In this document: piece after piece, positions 19,083 through 27,470 of the stretch
Layout: each line of letters begins with the position of its first letter
How positions within the stretch are numbered: the stretch's first letter is position 1
Assembly (NCBI RefSeq): GCF_001467955.1
Contig: NZ_LNYR01000012.1
Location: 152,315-216,314, forward strand
Reading direction: 5' to 3'
DNA from: Legionella quateirensis
Lineage (GTDB): Bacteria; Pseudomonadota; Gammaproteobacteria; Legionellales; Legionellaceae
Length of the DNA stretch: 64,000 nt
Notes under the pieces: model-generated
What the model saw: only the letters and a program-made list of their open reading frames with translations
Told to the model about the DNA's origin: nothing
The model's database searches: none
Made by a program: the position numbers and the translations under genes

Positions 19083-20675
19083 ATGATTCCAATGATGCAA
19101 ATTACTATTAATCCAGAAAAATTTTATAACTGGAATGCAGGAAGTAGTGATGATGAGTTGGTTCTAAATTCCTTTCTACAGAGCAGTGCCTCAGATGGGG
19201 TGTGGCACAGTAATCAAAATTATGAATACACCTTTAATAATATTCAATATAAGTTCAATTTTACCCAGTCGTTCATTAAGAGACAGCGAAAAGAGGGTAA
19301 GTCCGGATATAAATTATCAATATTTGATACCAGCAAAACTCCTTTTGGCAAGGGCGGTTTTGCAGTAGTTTATCCAATTATTGCTACATTTATTCGATAT
19401 GGTGAAAGACAGATACAGGCTAAATCTGGAAGAGCTAAACTGGTTAAAATTCAGGATCATAGTGATATAGATAAGACGCAATCTGTATTTAATGAATATG
19501 AGAAACTGGTTCAGGCAGGACATTTACGCGTTAAGAATCCCATTTTTTCTGAGCATGTTAGTGGTAAAAAGAGTTATTTGATTATTGAGCAGGCAAAGGG
19601 TTATACACTTGAAAGTATATTAAATCCCCAAAAACGCTCAAGAATTCGTGATACAATTCCCCGATTATCCATTGATAAACGTCTTGAAATATCCTTAGCC
19701 ATCTTGAATGCAATCAAATCACAAGTTATGGAACGCAAACTGGTACATAGAGATATAAAGCCTGGAAATATAATGATTGATCTCAGTCAAGATCCTCCCA
19801 AGGTTATCTTGATTGACTATGGTTTTGCATTGGATCAGGAGCAACAAGATTTTCGAAGGCTTGGTACTCGAGCCTATCGTTCACCAGAATCGTTTGAGAA
19901 TAAACCTATATATACAACCAGCTCAGATATTTATTCAGCAGGCAGGGTATTAAGTTATTTATGGGGTGATGATCATCAGAATTATTACATCAATCGTACA
20001 AAAGATTATGATTATATAAAAACCAAATCCACCAATGAACAGTTGTTTTCTCTTCCTGAAATTCAATTGTACCTTGATGAGGCAGATCAAAACAAAATTA
20101 AAGGGTGCCTGAGTAGTATGCTGGCACAACACCCCTTAGACAGACCATCAATAGATGAGGTAATTACTCTGTTTTCAAAAATTGATAGGGCACGCTATAA
20201 AGATGAGGATGCAACACAATATGAAATTTCCTGTTCAAATGAGTTTGAACAGAAAATTAAATCACAGATTATCCTCATAAAAAAGCACTTGAATATAATG
20301 AGAAATAAAGAGAAGGATTTACGTAACAGAAATTGTATTGCTGCAGCAGATGTAATGCAGCATTTGGTAAAAACAATTACTCGAAATACAGAGTATCTTG
20401 AGGATCATCTTAATCCATCCGTTCTGCTACGATATCGAAAAAAATGTTTGTCAGATATTAACGGCGCAAAAAAGACATTAACGGTTCATCGTGATGCTCA
20501 TTGGATATTGGCTGAAACAGCGATGGCACTTGCACTGCTCGGTATGGGGTATCTCATTGCTTTAGGTATTAATTATTACTTAACTGGCAGATTGGGTTTT
20601 TTTGCTCAAACTAAATCAGATCAAATAACGGATTCCCTAAAAAATAGTATCTCAATTGATTTGAGTTGCGCATAA
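19083..20675 (+). CDS. legK1: LegK1-type Ser/Thr protein kinase effector
   Basis: This 530-residue eukaryotic-type kinase has the Gly-rich loop GKGGFAVVY (G89-Y97), the catalytic loop HRDIKPGN (H222, D224, K226), D245-Y-G in place of DFG, and an APE-like SPESFE segment. One hydrophobic helix lies near the C-terminus (about residues 475-500). In L. pneumophila, LegK1 (lpg1483, very similar length) is a Dot/Icm effector that activates NF-kappaB by phosphorylating IkappaB proteins; the same role here is inferred from architecture, length and neighbourhood. No strong ribosome site precedes ATG 19083, and two more ATGs follow within four codons. Alternatively it could be another Legionella kinase paralogue. 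Confidence 0.75.
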   Translation: MIPMMQITINPEKFYNWNAGSSDDELVLNSFLQSSASDGVWHSNQNYEYTFNNIQYKFNFTQSFIKRQRKEGKSGYKLSIFDTSKTPFGKGGFAVVYPIIATFIRYGERQIQAKSGRAKLVKIQDHSDIDKTQSVFNEYEKLVQAGHLRVKNPIFSEHVSGKKSYLIIEQAKGYTLESILNPQKRSRIRDTIPRLSIDKRLEISLAILNAIKSQVMERKLVHRDIKPGNIMIDLSQDPPKVILIDYGFALDQEQQDFRRLGTRAYRSPESFENKPIYTTSSDIYSAGRVLSYLWGDDHQNYYINRTKDYDYIKTKSTNEQLFSLPEIQLYLDEADQNKIKGCLSSMLAQHPLDRPSIDEVITLFSKIDRARYKDEDATQYEISCSNEFEQKIKSQIILIKKHLNIMRNKEKDLRNRNCIAAADVMQHLVKTITRNTEYLEDHLNPSVLLRYRKKCLSDINGAKKTLTVHRDAHWILAETAMALALLGMGYLIALGINYYLTGRLGFFAQTKSDQITDSLKNSISIDLSCA

Positions 20676-20744
20676 TTCTGTAAGAAGCTGTATAGAATTA
20701 CAAATTATTCTAAAATAAACAATCAGACCCTTTTGGATTATCTC

Positions 20745-21212
20745 ATGAAACTTTCGACTATTTTTAAATTAATGCGATTTTGGCCTCCATTTTGGGGGGC
20801 TGGTATTAGCGTTAAATGCTTTAACAAGGAGATGAGTTGCATCGAAGTACAAATGAAATTGCGATTTTGGAATAAAAATTATGTGGGTACCCATTATGGC
20901 GGATCGTTATATTCAATGACTGATCCATTTTATATGTTGATGCTAATGAATTTATTAGGAAAAAATTATATTGTATGGGATAAATCTGCTTCTATACGTT
21001 ATAAAGTTCCAGCAAGAGGTGCTGTTTTTGCTAAATTTGAATTAACTAAAGAACAAATTGAACAGTTTAAACTGGATATTGAACACAATAATAAAATTGA
21101 ACCCGAATTTATTATTGAAGTTAAAAATAGTGATGGTGATGTTATTACTGTAGTTAAAAAAGTAATTCATATATCTAAAAAACAGAATAAACGACTAATT
21201 CATAAAGATTAA
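20745..21212 (+). CDS. DUF4442/hotdog-fold thioesterase-like protein
   Basis: This roughly 155-residue protein is compatible with the DUF4442 hotdog family. It has HYGGSLYSMTDPFYMLML near residue 50, where hotdog enzymes place the HGG...D region, followed by a beta-rich SIRYKVPARGAVFAKFELT segment. The likely role is acyl-CoA or acyl-ACP thioester hydrolysis, but the substrate is unknown. ATG 20745 (MKLSTIF) was preferred to the upstream TTG at 20733 because it gives the usual family N-terminus. Confidence 0.7.
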   Translation: MKLSTIFKLMRFWPPFWGAGISVKCFNKEMSCIEVQMKLRFWNKNYVGTHYGGSLYSMTDPFYMLMLMNLLGKNYIVWDKSASIRYKVPARGAVFAKFELTKEQIEQFKLDIEHNNKIEPEFIIEVKNSDGDVITVVKKVIHISKKQNKRLIHKD

Positions 21213-21341
21213 AGCGGAGGTCGAAACAGAACTAGTGACATTACGATTTGATCGGTTTGATCTTAAATACAGGGATGCAGTGCCAGCTCATTAGTTATTG
21301 GCATTATATGATTTAATTCAATTTAAATAAGTGTTAATGGC

Positions 21342-23000
21342 ATGATAATAACAGAACAAGATTCAAATAATGTTAATGAAACTGATGGTCCTTCCGCAAA
21401 TAACGGCAAAGCAGCAGACGAAGCCAACGCAGCAAATAACCATACTGATATTGAACTTGGCACTGGTGACACGGGTAGTACATCAGTAAGTACATCTGGT
21501 AGTAATCCTGTAGTTAACATAGCAGGCTCCTTTACTCAGGCTTATGTGATAGATACTCTGGCCTCTTATTCAACAAAAAGTGCAACATCCGTTATCGTTA
21601 TACCTCTTATGGGAATGAAGCAATTGAATCAAGCTTTGGGTGGATTATTAATAATAACACCTATTATTTCCAATCTGTTAACTTATATTCCAATGACCTG
21701 GCGAGTGAACAAAAATGGAGGTAAAAAGGAAGCGATGGCTTTGATGTCACTTACTTTGGCCGGGATGACCAGTCTGACCATTTTATTTTCCTGTACTGAC
21801 ATTACTACAGTTAATGGTTTTGATTGGCGTTATGGAATTATGCTCGCGTCCGGCTTTTTAATAGGCCATGGTGCTGGTGTAAATCTGCTTATGATTGATA
21901 CGCTCAAGTGGGTACCTAAAAAAAGTTATGTCCCCAATTTACAATTGCTTTATTCGTTTTTAGTTGACTCAACAGCTGTAACTACACCTATAGTGACTTA
22001 TTTTTTAAGTCAATTTGGTTATTATGTTCCATTTTCAATTTACTCCGGGCTGATCCTTGCTGGAGGATTAATCGAATTAATCTTTGGAAATCCATCACCT
22101 TATCATCAGTTCAGAACTAAATTTCCACATGAAAGAGCAAAACAATTGGCTGTTGAATCAGGTCAATTGGAAGAGTTTCTTACAACGAATTATGATGATG
22201 TCTCAATAATGGATATGTTGAGAGAAAATTTGACTGTGTTATTTGACAGGCGCTCTTTGCTTTTAGGATTTACCTTATTTGCTTCACTAGGAAGCTTCTT
22301 TGTCTCGAGAACAGTTTTACCCAGGCTCTTGGCTAACGGGTTTGGATTAACCCCTGATGAAGCAATAGTTACCTCTTCTTTGGCAAATTTGATTACCATA
22401 CTTGCTCGACCTGTTGCTTCGAAAATGATTTTATATCTGGATAGTAAATCAGGAGGAGTTAAAATTCATATACTCGGATGCGGAATGGCCATTATTGGTT
22501 CAACTGCATTGGCCGTAGGTAATTTGCCGCGATGGGGGTTATATACCAGCCTGGCTATTAATAATACGGGATTTGGAATTAACATGACTACCCCATTGAG
22601 TATTGCTTCTTCACCTTCATGGTCTGCTCCCAGTGATGGAACACTCAAAAAGGTTAATCCTTCTACAATGTTTGGACTGTTCGGCTCTATAGGTGCTCTT
22701 GGTGGAATTATGTTGCCCATCTTTTTGGGTTTGTTAGTCGATGAAAGTGGTGAGAAATGGTATAAACAGTATTTTTATTTAATTATGGCCATGATGTTAA
22801 TATCTGCCATTGGCGTTCCTATTATTAATTATCAGGTAAATCGAAAGCCAGGAGAGAGTCTCTTTAAAAGTGCCGTGTCATTTTTCGGCAGGAGACTCAA
22901 TGGAAGAGAATTGGAACAGTATGCGGTAAGAAATGAAGAAGCGGTCGATGTTGAGGCACAAAATACACAAAATTCTATTTATGTAGATGCATTTATTTGA
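21342..23000 (+). CDS. MFS-type transporter with hydrophilic N-terminus and acidic C-terminus
   Basis: This 552-residue polytopic protein has about twelve TM segments from residue 60 to 515 in two six-helix bundles separated by a polar loop around 240-300. WRVNKNGGKKEAM after the second helix resembles the MFS loop 2-3 motif. The N-terminal about 50 residues are unusually polar (Asn/Asp/Ala/Thr/Ser), and the last about 35 are acidic and hydrophilic (REL..EEAVDVEAQN), unlike typical MFS tails and a little like an E-block secretion signal. The substrate is unknown. The next gene, also an MFS protein, follows within 35 bases, so the two are probably co-transcribed. Confidence 0.75.
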   Translation: MIITEQDSNNVNETDGPSANNGKAADEANAANNHTDIELGTGDTGSTSVSTSGSNPVVNIAGSFTQAYVIDTLASYSTKSATSVIVIPLMGMKQLNQALGGLLIITPIISNLLTYIPMTWRVNKNGGKKEAMALMSLTLAGMTSLTILFSCTDITTVNGFDWRYGIMLASGFLIGHGAGVNLLMIDTLKWVPKKSYVPNLQLLYSFLVDSTAVTTPIVTYFLSQFGYYVPFSIYSGLILAGGLIELIFGNPSPYHQFRTKFPHERAKQLAVESGQLEEFLTTNYDDVSIMDMLRENLTVLFDRRSLLLGFTLFASLGSFFVSRTVLPRLLANGFGLTPDEAIVTSSLANLITILARPVASKMILYLDSKSGGVKIHILGCGMAIIGSTALAVGNLPRWGLYTSLAINNTGFGINMTTPLSIASSPSWSAPSDGTLKKVNPSTMFGLFGSIGALGGIMLPIFLGLLVDESGEKWYKQYFYLIMAMMLISAIGVPIINYQVNRKPGESLFKSAVSFFGRRLNGRELEQYAVRNEEAVDVEAQNTQNSIYVDAFI

Positions 23001-23034
23001 CAAAAACATGGAATTTTTAACAGGGAATGACAAA

Positions 23035-24285
23035 ATGGGTCAGAACAGATCAAATTTCAGATGGGTAATCGTTGCTTTGTTATTTATAGTTACGGTCATA
23101 AATTATATTGATCGAGCTTCTATAGCGTATGCAATTGAAGACATTACCAAAGAATTTCAGCTGTCTGAAGGGCAGGTTGGTTTGGTTCTTGGTGCATTTG
23201 GAGTGGGTTATGCTGTCACCACTTTTTTAGGAGGCATAGCCGCAGATCGATATGGCGCTAAACTGACTTTTATTATCGCCATCTTTTTTTGGGGTGTCGG
23301 TTCACTATTTACGGGCCTGGCAACCGGTTTTTTAATGGTATTTATGGCTCGAGTGGTATTGGGATTGGCGGAGGGACCGAATTTTCCTGCCCTATCTCGT
23401 GCGATAAGCGACTGGCTCTCTGAGTCCGAGCGAAATCGAGCTTTATCACTGGCTTTAATCTCTGTTCCCATCTCACTCGCTGTTGGTGGCCCGATAGTGT
23501 CCCAGTTGATTTTCTTGTTCTCCTGGAGAGGGACTTATTATTTTTTAACTGTTCTGGCACTCGTATGGATCCCGATTTGGTGGTGGTTATTTCATGATAA
23601 ACCTGAGGATTCACCCTATGTGAATCAAATGGAGCTGAACTATTTAAGAGAAACAGTAATTAGCGAATCGAATCATAATAAAAATAAAATTACCTGGTAT
23701 TACTTGTTTACTAATAAAACATTGCTTGCTAACAACTGGGCTTTTTTTGTTTTTGGATATTATTTGTTCTTTTTTATGACCTGGTTACCCAGTTATTTAA
23801 ATCAGGTATATCATCTCAATTTAAAACAAATTGGTCTGTATTCTATTGCACCCTGGTTGCTAGCTGCATTAATGATGTGGGGAGTAGGGGTTTTATCAGA
23901 CACTATTTTAAAAAGAACCAGAAGTTATCGTCTGTCCCGTTCTTATCCGATATTTATTTCTCAATTGCTCTCGGCTGTTTGTATCATCCCAGTCATATTA
24001 ATAAACGACATCGTGTACGCGATGATTTTTATTTCATTGGCAGTAGGGTTTGCCATGAGTGCTAATGCGTCTTATTATGCGGTCAACATAGATCTCGTTA
24101 AAGAAAAAGCAGGTACTGCTTTAGGTATTATGGATGCAGTTTTTGCTATTGCCGGGTTTTTAGCCCCAACACTCACCGGTTTTACTATTTCTTTGACCGG
24201 ACACTTTGAGGCAGCATTTTATTTACTGGCAATTTTAGCTCTGTCGTCCTCCATAGTCACTTTGTTTTTTCATAATAGAAACTAG
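23035..24285 (+). CDS. MFS transporter, anion:cation symporter-like (ACS family)
   Basis: This 416-residue protein has twelve TM helices. NYIDRASIAYA in helix 1 and the loop GGIAADRYGAK are hallmarks of the ACS/phthalate-permease branch, which takes up organic anions such as hexuronates, glucarate or phosphate esters. ATG 23035 (MGQNRSNF) is preferred because CAGGGA lies about 9 bases upstream; the earlier ATG at 22987 lies inside the end of the previous gene. Related Legionella transporters (Pht family) move amino acids and nucleosides, but those are a different MFS branch, so no substrate is assigned. Confidence 0.85.
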   Translation: MGQNRSNFRWVIVALLFIVTVINYIDRASIAYAIEDITKEFQLSEGQVGLVLGAFGVGYAVTTFLGGIAADRYGAKLTFIIAIFFWGVGSLFTGLATGFLMVFMARVVLGLAEGPNFPALSRAISDWLSESERNRALSLALISVPISLAVGGPIVSQLIFLFSWRGTYYFLTVLALVWIPIWWWLFHDKPEDSPYVNQMELNYLRETVISESNHNKNKITWYYLFTNKTLLANNWAFFVFGYYLFFFMTWLPSYLNQVYHLNLKQIGLYSIAPWLLAALMMWGVGVLSDTILKRTRSYRLSRSYPIFISQLLSAVCIIPVILINDIVYAMIFISLAVGFAMSANASYYAVNIDLVKEKAGTALGIMDAVFAIAGFLAPTLTGFTISLTGHFEAAFYLLAILALSSSIVTLFFHNRN

Positions 24286-24361
24286 ATGGTTAAAGGGGAT
24301 TTAAAGAAGTTTTAAAAACGTCAAGAAAGTTTCGTCTTAAAATTTAGGGTTCTGGAATTAC

Positions 24362-24760
24362 ATGAAAAGCAAATTAAAACTGAATCGTATACATCATATA
24401 GCAATAATTTGCACCAATTATGAGGAATCTAAAAAATTTTATACCGAAGTATTAGGTTTAACGATTATGAAAGAGCAATTTAGAGCAGACAGGCAATCTT
24501 ATAAACTGGATCTTGCTCTAAATGGCGAATACATCATAGAGTTATTTTCATTCCCGAATCCACCAAAGCGTGCAACCAGACCAGAAGCTACGGGATTAAG
24601 ACATCTGGCCTTTGCTGTAGATAATGTAATTGACGCTGTTGAACAATTAAAACAACAGAACATTCATGCAGAACCTATACGTGTTGACGAAGTTACAATG
24701 AAAGCGTTTACCTTTATTGTTGATCCGGACAGTCTACCTATTGAGCTTTACGAACAATAA
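24362..24760 (+). CDS. VOC-superfamily protein, YaeR/GloA2-like
   Basis: This 132-residue protein has two beta-alpha-beta-beta-beta modules. Metal-ligand candidates sit in RIHHIAIIC (His), IELFSFP (Glu), GLRHLAFAV (His) and LPIELYEQ (Glu), the classic H-E-H-E arrangement of glyoxalase I-fold proteins. The sequence most resembles the YaeR group, whose activity is not established; true glyoxalase I is possible but less likely. It is convergent with the beta-lactamase gene, with a shared hairpin terminator at its 3' end. Confidence 0.85.
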   Translation: MKSKLKLNRIHHIAIICTNYEESKKFYTEVLGLTIMKEQFRADRQSYKLDLALNGEYIIELFSFPNPPKRATRPEATGLRHLAFAVDNVIDAVEQLKQQNIHAEPIRVDEVTMKAFTFIVDPDSLPIELYEQ

Positions 24761-24762
24761 GG

Positions 24763-24792
24763 TCAATACCTATTTCGAAAAATAGGTATTGA
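24763..24792. terminator. Bidirectional hairpin terminator
   Basis: Perfect 13-base arms (24763-24775 and 24780-24792) with a CGAA loop lie between the convergent VOC and beta-lactamase genes and overlap the last codons of the latter. An AT-rich tail follows on each side. Confidence 0.7.
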
Positions 24793-25636
24793 GTAATTTT
24801 AAGGTGAGTGGTTTTAAAACCTGGCTACCGGCAGGTGATAAAGATACTGCGCCATATGACTTATCGGTCGATGCAGGTACTTTATCAGTCAGATTACTTA
24901 CAAAAATGTACTGTTGGTTGCCCTGTTCAATGAATCCAACAAACCAACCATCTCTTAGTTTACTGGGATTTGATAAGCGTTCATTACGTCCATGGCGTCC
25001 AGAACCTGTTTTTCCATAATATGCAGCGCCATTATCTAATGTGCCCAGGTACATATTCTTTTTAGTATGATTAACTGCTTGGTTACTGATTGGCAACTCA
25101 TTGCCAAGCATACTCTTCAGGAATTTTAGTTGTTCAAAACCAGAGATTTTTAGACTACTGCCCAACCAGGCGTAGGTTAATCCATTATTTTTTCCTGGAT
25201 CACCTGTAAAATCCTGATTGCCATAATCAAATCCGGCAAGATAATGTTTTATACGAGCATAGCCTATTTGTGGAGTAAGCAGCTGCGATACCCAAACAGA
25301 CGAATATTTAAGCCAGGTATAAGGCGTCAGATCCTGATTCCAGTCTGGCAAATCTCGTTTAATGCCATCCCATTTAAATGTGGTGTTTTGATTAATAATA
25401 CCCTGATTAAATGCCATGAGTGACAAAGGTATTTTAAAAGTAGAATCTGGTGAAATTCGCTCATTACAATAGTTATGAGGATTATATTCGCTGATTATTT
25501 TGGCTTCAGTAACGCTATAGAGAATAAAACAGGCATTGTATTTTTTTAATAAAGTTGAGTAGTCCTGTTTGGTTATAGTATTGGCTGAGCAAGAGAAAGT
25601 GATGATTGCAAAAATGAAAGCTAATAAATGGTTCAT
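24770..25636 (-). CDS. Class D beta-lactamase, OXA-29-like
   Basis: This is a periplasmic serine beta-lactamase. All class D motifs are present in order: S65-T-F-K68 (nucleophile and carboxylatable Lys), S113-V-W, Y138-G-N and K209-T-G. The 288-residue precursor begins with a signal peptide (LLAFIFAIITFSCSA), possibly cleaved after Ala. The YGN and SVW variants and overall sequence fit the OXA-29 group found in Legionella; OXA-29 was described from L. gormanii. It is divergent from the candidate GT-B-like gene and has no regulator beside it, so it is probably an intrinsic, constitutively expressed gene. The hydrolysis spectrum cannot be predicted from sequence alone. Confidence 0.92.
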   Translation of the reverse strand: MNHLLAFIFAIITFSCSANTITKQDYSTLLKKYNACFILYSVTEAKIISEYNPHNYCNERISPDSTFKIPLSLMAFNQGIINQNTTFKWDGIKRDLPDWNQDLTPYTWLKYSSVWVSQLLTPQIGYARIKHYLAGFDYGNQDFTGDPGKNNGLTYAWLGSSLKISGFEQLKFLKSMLGNELPISNQAVNHTKKNMYLGTLDNGAAYYGKTGSGRHGRNERLSNPSKLRDGWFVGFIEQGNQQYIFVSNLTDKVPASTDKSYGAVSLSPAGSQVLKPLTLKLLNTYFSK

Positions 25637-25814
25637 TATTAAATTCGTTAATTGAAAATCGACGGGGTTGAGATAATATTCTTATAGATACATTAGTACA
25701 AGTAGTATCCATACGAACAAGTAAAAAATTACATATTAATTATAAATTGCCTTTTAAAAAGGCAAGATGATAAAATACGCGATATATGATTTATATGACT
25801 TAATCAGGGTTTTT

Positions 25815-26966
25815 ATGAAAGTTGCATTTTTTATTAGCAGTGTAGGCGATACCGATTTAGCGTTAAAAACAATTAAGGCAATGGAACAAAAGAGTGCGTG
25901 TGAAACAGTACTTGTTTCTTTGACAAAAACAGCTGATGAACGTGTGAATAAGTTTGAGTCTCCATCGTTACTTAAAAAATATACTCTTAGTGGGATTCTG
26001 AACCTTGAACCCGGTCTTTATCCTGAAAGTTTATCTTCAGAAGAACATCGTTCAAACATCATTCATTTCATTGAACAGCACCAATTAGATTATGTTTATC
26101 TGGGTGTGCCTTCAGTAAATAATGTTATGCCATTTCAGATAGCGGATTATATTAGTGATAGGCCGGTGCTTATGGCTTATGAATATATGTTTAAATCAGA
26201 CGCACATTGTATCTGGCAACATGTTCCAGTATTGAAAGATAAAGCAAATGTACAATGGGCTATACCGTTAAAAGCCGCTCTTGATGATTTTGAACTGGTG
26301 GATAAAAATAGGTTACATATTACAGGTCATTTGAGTATTGATAATGCCTATATAGCAAGTCCAGCAGCATCCAGTACTGATACCATAAGAGAACTGCTGC
26401 AGGTTCCGAGTCAGCAACCTTTAGCTTTTATAAGCAGTACGACACAGCCGGTGGGTGTTGATGAACAATTTATTGAGTGTTTATTGCAAGAGCTTCAACA
26501 GGTTCCTACTATGCATGTTCGTCTCGGTCTTCACCCCGGTATTCAGGATTTTGATATTTATCTGGATAAAATTCTTTCGGTTTACAGCAAGTATCCTGCA
26601 ATAAGTTCTCAATTTAAAATAATAATGCCTGAAAATATAGTTTCTAAAATCAAGTTGCCTGAATTATCCATTAATGCCCTAAAGTATCAGGATGTTTTTT
26701 TAAAAGTTAATATCAATGGTAATGACGCAGCTTTTGCCGCGGATAGAGTCGCACAGGCTGTACCGGGTGCTTTGTTAAATCAAGCTGTTCTGGAGGGAAA
26801 GCCTGCTTATTCTCATTCGGGGAAACCTTATCTGCCTCAAAGCTATTTTTCGAGTAGCATAGCAGGCTTTTTTGCAGGGGTTCGACAATCTCCCAGAATG
26901 AAGTCAGATTTAGAATTAGATGAAAGGACTGCACCTGAATGCTATGCCGATCTTATTATGAAGTAA
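25815..26966 (+). CDS. Putative GT-B-like effector, lpg1484 type
   Basis: The function is unknown. From ATG 25815 (AGGG a few bases upstream; the earlier in-frame ATG at 25767 has no ribosome site) the protein has 383 residues. It opens MKVAFFISSVGDTDLALKTI, a Rossmann-like first strand and helix, and later has AFISSTTQP and VRLGLHPG at positions expected for the second Rossmann domain of a GT-B or NDP-sugar epimerase fold. L. pneumophila has an effector gene, lpg1484, next to legK1, and this gene could be its counterpart, with extra genes between. That link rests on neighbourhood and size, not on an alignment. Confidence 0.5.
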   Translation: MKVAFFISSVGDTDLALKTIKAMEQKSACETVLVSLTKTADERVNKFESPSLLKKYTLSGILNLEPGLYPESLSSEEHRSNIIHFIEQHQLDYVYLGVPSVNNVMPFQIADYISDRPVLMAYEYMFKSDAHCIWQHVPVLKDKANVQWAIPLKAALDDFELVDKNRLHITGHLSIDNAYIASPAASSTDTIRELLQVPSQQPLAFISSTTQPVGVDEQFIECLLQELQQVPTMHVRLGLHPGIQDFDIYLDKILSVYSKYPAISSQFKIIMPENIVSKIKLPELSINALKYQDVFLKVNINGNDAAFAADRVAQAVPGALLNQAVLEGKPAYSHSGKPYLPQSYFSSSIAGFFAGVRQSPRMKSDLELDERTAPECYADLIMK

Positions 26967-27166
26967 AATAATTAGTTATGTTGGCATTCATGCTCATCGT
27001 GCACGTACCCGATTATTCTTGCCTTGAGCATTAAGTTTAAGTTGAAATGCTTCTGTATAGTGTTTGTTGAGAATTATGATTTTGGCCTCTGGCGGCTTGT
27101 TTTTAAGCACCACTCACTTTTTATATGCCATCCTCTCGAAGTCAAATAGTATCGAGATCTCGCTAA

Positions 27167-27204
27167 AATGTCCTTCTCCCTCAGGGCTGAGGGAGAAGGA
27201 CATT
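27167..27204. repeat. REP-like palindrome
   Basis: A perfect inverted repeat with 18-base arms (27167-27184 and 27187-27204) around GG, core CTTCTCCCTCAG. The same core occurs on both sides of the IS4 element near 55 kb and 56.3 kb, so it is a dispersed palindromic unit. The surrounding 26967-27470 gap otherwise holds only the transposase remnant below and no convincing gene. Confidence 0.75.
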
Positions 27205-27287
27205 CTCACACTTTCTCAGGAGAAAAAGGTGTTATCGATGCATTGGCAAAGCACGCAAGCAGCGGCTGAAAAATAAAATTTATTGGA

Positions 27288-27401
27288 GATTGGCTAAAAG
27301 CCGAATTTGATTTTACAGATTGATGTACAAGATATGGAATTAGCCGTAAGACCGGTTATAAACTCATTAATCGTCACAAAGCTGGCAAGCTCAGGAATTA
27401 G
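27288..27401 (+). pseudogene. IS481-type transposase remnant
   Basis: A 38-codon stretch reads DWLKAEFDFTD-stop-CTRYGISRKTGYKLINRHK..., resembling the helix-turn-helix near the N-terminus of IS481-family transposases (normally CxxFGISRKTGYKW). There is an in-frame TGA in the middle and a stop at the end, and no catalytic domain follows. It is a decayed insertion-sequence scar at the 3' border of the GC-rich gene that follows. Confidence 0.6.
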
Positions 27402-27470
27402 TGATATGGTTTTTGTACGTCTGTTGGGACACAATTGCCGCGCGCATCGCAACAGGAGTGATCCGTGAGA

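Noticed and set aside
27064..27276. A 70-codon plus-strand open frame near the REP palindrome
   Set aside because: It is built largely from the palindrome itself, has no ribosome site or recognisable domain, and lies in a decayed mobile-element region.
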